Shown here: in pieces, positions 60,591 to 64,000 of the stretch
Numbering within the stretch: the stretch's first letter is position 1
Layout: every line of letters begins with the position of its first letter
Assembly (NCBI GenBank): GCA_040882845.1
Contig: JBBEAM010000007.1
Location: 124,001 to 188,000 of the forward strand
DNA from: JBBEAM01 sp040882845
GTDB taxonomy: Bacteria; Pseudomonadota; Alphaproteobacteria; Kiloniellales; DSM-21159
DNA: 64,000 bases
Direction of reading: 5' to 3'
The notes under the pieces: model-generated
Databases searched by the model: none
What the model was told of the DNA's origin: nothing
The model's input: only the letters and a program-made list of their open reading frames with translations
Made by a program: the position numbers and the translations under genes

Positions 60591-62246
60591 ATGAGCAACA
60601 AAGAGCACCCCTACATCCGGCGCTTGCACGAGCAGTTCGCCGACAAGCGTTGCAGCCGCCGTGAATTTCTACGAACCGCGACCTTGCTCGGCATGTCGGC
60701 CGGAACGGCCTACGCCTTCGCCAACAAGTTCACCGGCGCCGAGTTGGTTTCTCCAGCACGCGCGGCGATGCCTCAGGGCGGGACACTGCGCATCTCCATG
60801 GTGGTTCAGGAACTCTCCAACCCCCATACCTACGAGTGGTCGCAGTACAACATCACGCAGCAGGTCTGCCCCTTTCTGACCAGGACCGGGCATGACAACG
60901 TGACGCGGCCGCATCTGGTGCGGGATTGGGAGGTCAACGAGGAGCTGACCAGCTGGACCTTCCACCTGCGCCCCGATGTGAAGTGGCACAACGGGCGTTC
61001 CTTTACCGCGGAAGATGTCGCTTGGAACATCAACCGCATCCTCGATCCCAAGACCGGCTCCTCCGGTCTCGGGTTGATGAAAAGCTACCTCCTGAACGTG
61101 GTCGAAAACGGCGACGAGAAGACCACGGAGATCTGGGATGCGAATGCGATCGAGGTGGTCGACGACAAGACCTTCCGCCTCAACCTCAAGCAGCCCCAAC
61201 TCGCCGTCCCGGAGCATCTCTTCCACTATACGATGCACATGATCGATCCCGAGGAGGATGGCGTCTTCGGCGTCGGCTCGAACGGGACCGGCCCCTTCCA
61301 ACTCGTCGATCTCAAACTCGGCGAATACGCCGTTCTAAAGGCCTATCCAGACTACTGGGGCGAGGGGCCCTATCTCGACGAACTGCGCTTTATCGATCTC
61401 GGCGACGATGCATCGGCGAGTATTGCCGCCTTGCAGAGCAATCAGGTCGATGGCCTCTATCAGACGGACATCCTGCAGCTCCCGACCCTCGAAAAGATGG
61501 AGCATATCCAAATCTACGACGCGACCACGGCCTCGACGGCGGTCGCGCGCATGAAAGTGGATCAGAAACCCTTCGACGATCCACGTGTCCGCATGGCGCT
61601 CAAGCTAGCCGTAGATCCAGCGCGAACCCTGGAATTAGCGCATCGCGGTAGTGGTCAGCCCGGCGAACATCATCACGTCTCGCCGATTCATCCAGAATAC
61701 GCAAAGCTTCCCCCGCTGGCCCGCGACGTGGAAAAAGCCAAGGCCCTGCTGGCCGAGGCCGGCTATCCGGAGGGGGTCGATCTGGAGATCACCTGCAGGT
61801 CCGCACCCGACTGGGAACTGCTGGCCGTCCAGGCCATGGTCGAGCAGTGGAAGGACGCCGATATCCGGGTGAAGATCGCCAACATGCCTTCCGCCTCCTA
61901 TTGGGATGTCTGGAAGCAGGTTCCCTTCGGTTTCACCGAATGGTCGCACCGCCCCTTGGGCACGATGGTCCTCTCGCTCGCCTACCGCACCGGGGTGCCG
62001 TGGAATGAATCCGGTTACTCCAACCCGGAGTTCGACAGTCTCCTCTCCCAAGCCGAGGGCACGGCGGATGTCGAGCTGCGGCGCGAGATCATGGCGAAGA
62101 TCGAGCGGATCATGGTCGATGACGGCCCCATCGTGCAGCCGCTCTGGCGGGCCCGTTCGGCGGCCTATGCAAAACGGGTGCAAGGCTTTGCGATGCATCC
62201 AACCAACTACATCTTCGCCGAGCAGCTTGCGGTATCCGACGCGTAG
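60591..62246 (+). CDS. Oligopeptide/nickel-type ABC substrate-binding protein with Tat signal
   Basis: 551 residues. Twin-arginine export signal CSRREFLRTATLLGMSAGTAYAFA; mature SBP_bac_5 domain: GGTLRISMVVQE, RDWEVNEELTSWTFHLRPDVKWHNGRSFTAEDVAWNINRILDPK (family signature), and YTMHMIDPEEDGVFGVGSNGTGPF. Tat export implies folding, or cofactor/ligand loading, before export. No ABC permease or ATPase follows in the window. GGAGGCAAG precedes ATG 60591. Next gene 41 bp on. Confidence 0.92.
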   Translation: MSNKEHPYIRRLHEQFADKRCSRREFLRTATLLGMSAGTAYAFANKFTGAELVSPARAAMPQGGTLRISMVVQELSNPHTYEWSQYNITQQVCPFLTRTGHDNVTRPHLVRDWEVNEELTSWTFHLRPDVKWHNGRSFTAEDVAWNINRILDPKTGSSGLGLMKSYLLNVVENGDEKTTEIWDANAIEVVDDKTFRLNLKQPQLAVPEHLFHYTMHMIDPEEDGVFGVGSNGTGPFQLVDLKLGEYAVLKAYPDYWGEGPYLDELRFIDLGDDASASIAALQSNQVDGLYQTDILQLPTLEKMEHIQIYDATTASTAVARMKVDQKPFDDPRVRMALKLAVDPARTLELAHRGSGQPGEHHHVSPIHPEYAKLPPLARDVEKAKALLAEAGYPEGVDLEITCRSAPDWELLAVQAMVEQWKDADIRVKIANMPSASYWDVWKQVPFGFTEWSHRPLGTMVLSLAYRTGVPWNESGYSNPEFDSLLSQAEGTADVELRREIMAKIERIMVDDGPIVQPLWRARSAAYAKRVQGFAMHPTNYIFAEQLAVSDA

Positions 62247-62287
62247 CCTGTCCTAACCGCATCGGGCGAGCGTGAGTTTGTATCCCT

Positions 62288-63235
62288 ATGCTTGATTCGC
62301 CATTCCGCGAAGCCGGCGCTTCGCCCGTAAGGCCCGATGAGCACATCGAGGACCTGCTGGGCGAAGCGCAGGGCTTTGGCAGTCTGCTGTTCGATTCCGA
62401 GGGCCGCGCGATCGTCGAAGACGGGGCGACGTGGCTCTATACGACCTTGTATGAAGACGGACGCTGGACGAGCTGGGTGCGCCGCTTTCATCTCGAGACG
62501 CGAACGGCCTCGCCGGCCCGTCAGGTATTGGGGCCTGAAGGCGAAGAGGATCGCGCGGTCCTGCATCACGTCATGGTGGCGAGAGAGGGCCTTATCGTCG
62601 GTTTCTATTCCAACGGGCGGGGGCTGCGCGCCGCAACCGCCGCTTCACCCGAAGAACCCTTCACGCCGGTCCGCTCCTTTGCGCTGGACCCCGTTCAGGG
62701 CTGGGAAACCCGAGGCGGAGTTACCGATGGCTGGTCGCTGGAAGCGAACGGCGCCTACCTTGCCTGCACCAAAAGCGAGACCGAGCTGGTGTTCTGGGAA
62801 GGTTACGACAGCTACCGGCGTTCCGGGCGGCTGGGCGATCTCGGCTGGGCGCAGCTCAGCCTCAATCTCGGCGACGGCACCCTAAGCCTGATCGAACGCC
62901 ACCCTGCCAATCCCTTGCCGTTCCGGCCGGAGGGTTGGGCCTGCGCGCGCTGCGGAGGGAACCTCGCCAGCAGCCTGCGGATTCGGAATCTCTATCCCTT
63001 CTTCTATTACCTGCGCCCGGACGCGCGCAGGATTTCGCTCGCCCTGGCGCTGAGCGTCGACCCGCTGTTTCAGGAGGTGCAAGAACTGCACCTCATCGGC
63101 CGGCCCGCGGGACAGGAAGTCCTGATCGAGAAATTCCAAAGCCTCGGCCAGGAGGACAAGCTCTCGCTGTTCTACGAAAGCCAGTTCGCCGATGGCACTT
63201 GGCACACAGGCTTGCGGACCTACTTCATCCGCTGA
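62288..63235 (+). CDS. Unrecognised protein, 315 residues
   Basis: I do not recognise a named family. The protein is cytoplasmic by appearance (no signal or membrane span). It has short strand-like repeats ending in aromatic residues: GATWLYTTLYEDGRWTSWVRRF, HHVMVAREGLIVGFYSNGRG, AYLACTKSETELVFWEGYDSYRR, and a C-terminus KLSLFYESQFADGTWHTGLRTYFIR. This could be a beta-propeller or sialidase/glycosidase-like fold. It has a CxxC (ACARCGG) near 220. It is 41 bp after the Tat-exported binding protein, so probably one operon, with an aminotransferase 108 bp downstream. Confidence 0.6.
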   Translation: MLDSPFREAGASPVRPDEHIEDLLGEAQGFGSLLFDSEGRAIVEDGATWLYTTLYEDGRWTSWVRRFHLETRTASPARQVLGPEGEEDRAVLHHVMVAREGLIVGFYSNGRGLRAATAASPEEPFTPVRSFALDPVQGWETRGGVTDGWSLEANGAYLACTKSETELVFWEGYDSYRRSGRLGDLGWAQLSLNLGDGTLSLIERHPANPLPFRPEGWACARCGGNLASSLRIRNLYPFFYYLRPDARRISLALALSVDPLFQEVQELHLIGRPAGQEVLIEKFQSLGQEDKLSLFYESQFADGTWHTGLRTYFIR

Positions 63236-63342
63236 AGCGCACCGGCCGGCCTGCAGTACGCGGAAGGGGCAAATCGGCTCTGGCGGCCGCTCCTCGAGAG
63301 TGCTTGCATGATCGCTCCGTAGCAAGCCAGCGAAACCGAGCC

Positions 63343-64000
63343 ATGACCTACATCCTCCATCGCAACATCTCCGGCCAGTTGCCGGTCGCCGTCGCCGGCG
63401 ACGGGCCCTATCTCATAGACAGCACGGGCAAGCGCTATCTCGATGCCTCGGGTGGCGCCGCGGTGTCCTGCCTCGGGCACAGCTACAAACCGGTGGTCGA
63501 GGCGATCAAGGCGCAGCTCGACACGCTACCCTATGCCCACACCTCCTTCTTCACCAACGAACCCTCGGAAGCGCTGGCGGAGCATCTGATCTCCCGCGCC
63601 AAGCGGAACATTCCCGGCTGCCGCCTGGGCAAGGTCTATTTCCTCTCCGGCGGCTCGGAGTCCAACGAGACGGCGATGAAGCTCGCCCGGCAGTACTTCT
63701 ACGAGAAGGGGGAGACGGAGCGGCGCTACTTCATCTCGCGCAACCAGAGCTATCACGGCAATACCCTTGGCGCGCTGGCGGTCGGCGGCAATCCGGGGCG
63801 CCGCGAGGTCTTCGAGCCGCTGCTCAAGGAGGTCCGGCACATCTCGCCCTGCTACGCCTATCGCGGACGGCGCGACGCCGAGAGCGAGGAGGCCTATGGC
63901 CAGCGCGTGGCAAACGAGCTGGAGACGGCGATCCTGGAACTGGGCCCCGACAAGGTGATCGGTTTCTTCGCCGAGACCGTGGTCGGCGCCACCCTGGGTG
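63343..64000 (+). CDS. Class III aminotransferase, partial (window end)
   Basis: 219 residues visible, cut at the window edge. LIDSTGKRYLDASGGAAVSCLGHSYKPVVEAI, LSGGSESNETAMKLARQYFYEKGE and YHGNTLGALAVGGNPGRREVFEP are omega-aminotransferase landmarks (PLP phosphate site). The lysine is beyond the edge. Likely acts with the imported ligand of the 60.6-62.2 kb binding protein. Not the same as doeD. Confidence 0.9.
   Translation, partial: MTYILHRNISGQLPVAVAGDGPYLIDSTGKRYLDASGGAAVSCLGHSYKPVVEAIKAQLDTLPYAHTSFFTNEPSEALAEHLISRAKRNIPGCRLGKVYFLSGGSESNETAMKLARQYFYEKGETERRYFISRNQSYHGNTLGALAVGGNPGRREVFEPLLKEVRHISPCYAYRGRRDAESEEAYGQRVANELETAILELGPDKVIGFFAETVVGATLG

Overview
The window is high-GC, densely coded chromosomal DNA from an alphaproteobacterium. 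The strongest marker is a gcrA cell-cycle regulator (51369-51809), a family restricted to that class; CcrM-type GANTC sites and DnaA boxes lie just upstream of it. Ectoine-catabolism genes, a proVWX-type betaine importer, TauE and NitT/TauT transporters and several SLC13-type transporters suggest a marine or salt-exposed heterotroph, perhaps of the Rhodospirillales/Rhodovibrionales. That placement is inference. I saw no rRNA, tRNA, CRISPR array, prophage or insertion sequence.

Layout. (1) 0.1-8.4 kb: TauE permease, cobalamin adenosyltransferase and a MarR regulator, then a catabolic set: racemase-like CoA-transferase III, zinc alcohol dehydrogenase, enolase-superfamily enzyme, beta-hydroxyacid dehydrogenase and aldehyde dehydrogenase. 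(2) 8.5-14.1 kb: methyltransferase, ThuA protein, two SDRs, thiol-dioxygenase-like cupin, ACMSD-like amidohydrolase and a TIM-barrel isomerase. (3) 14.1-29.2 kb: TfdA/TauD dioxygenase, a NitT/TauT-type ABC importer with a fused double permease, an EthD-like protein, Old Yellow Enzyme, a second beta-hydroxyacid dehydrogenase, cytochrome P450, AbrB-type permease, bicupin, FAH hydrolase, and an SDR-ferredoxin-ferredoxin reductase-IclR regulator operon. Four promoters here share one element, TTGACA-N1-TRYGA-N9-TCRYA. I propose that this marks a P450-centred uptake and degradation regulon of unknown substrate, probably controlled by the IclR protein.

(4) 29.4-33.9 kb: panB, a TPR/peptidoglycan-binding protein, a wrecked agmatine deiminase gene, an M48 lipoprotein protease and an iron set (bacterioferritin, GFA protein, bacterioferritin-associated ferredoxin with a Fur-like box). 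(5) 33.9-42.2 kb: SLC13-type transporter, proXWV operon with terminator, two tiny genes (lipoprotein, zinc ribbon), SLC13/RCK permease and Na/Ca-type exchanger. (6) 42.2-48.9 kb: ectoine-derivative catabolism (eutB, doeB, asnC, doeC, doeD, eutC) with no ectoine hydrolase. (7) 49.0-51.8 kb: MerR regulator with divergent CDF metal exporter, cytochrome c, VUT/queuosine-precursor-type transporter and gcrA. (8) 51.9-64.0 kb: gamma-glutamyltransferase, two amidases, MFS transporter, AzlCD exporter, apt, LysR regulator, Tat-exported oligopeptide-type binding protein, an unrecognised protein, and an aminotransferase cut by the window end.

The main logic is nutrient scavenging: importers sit beside enzyme sets that oxidise, isomerise and hydrolyse the imported compound, each set with its own regulator (MarR, IclR, AsnC, LysR, MerR).
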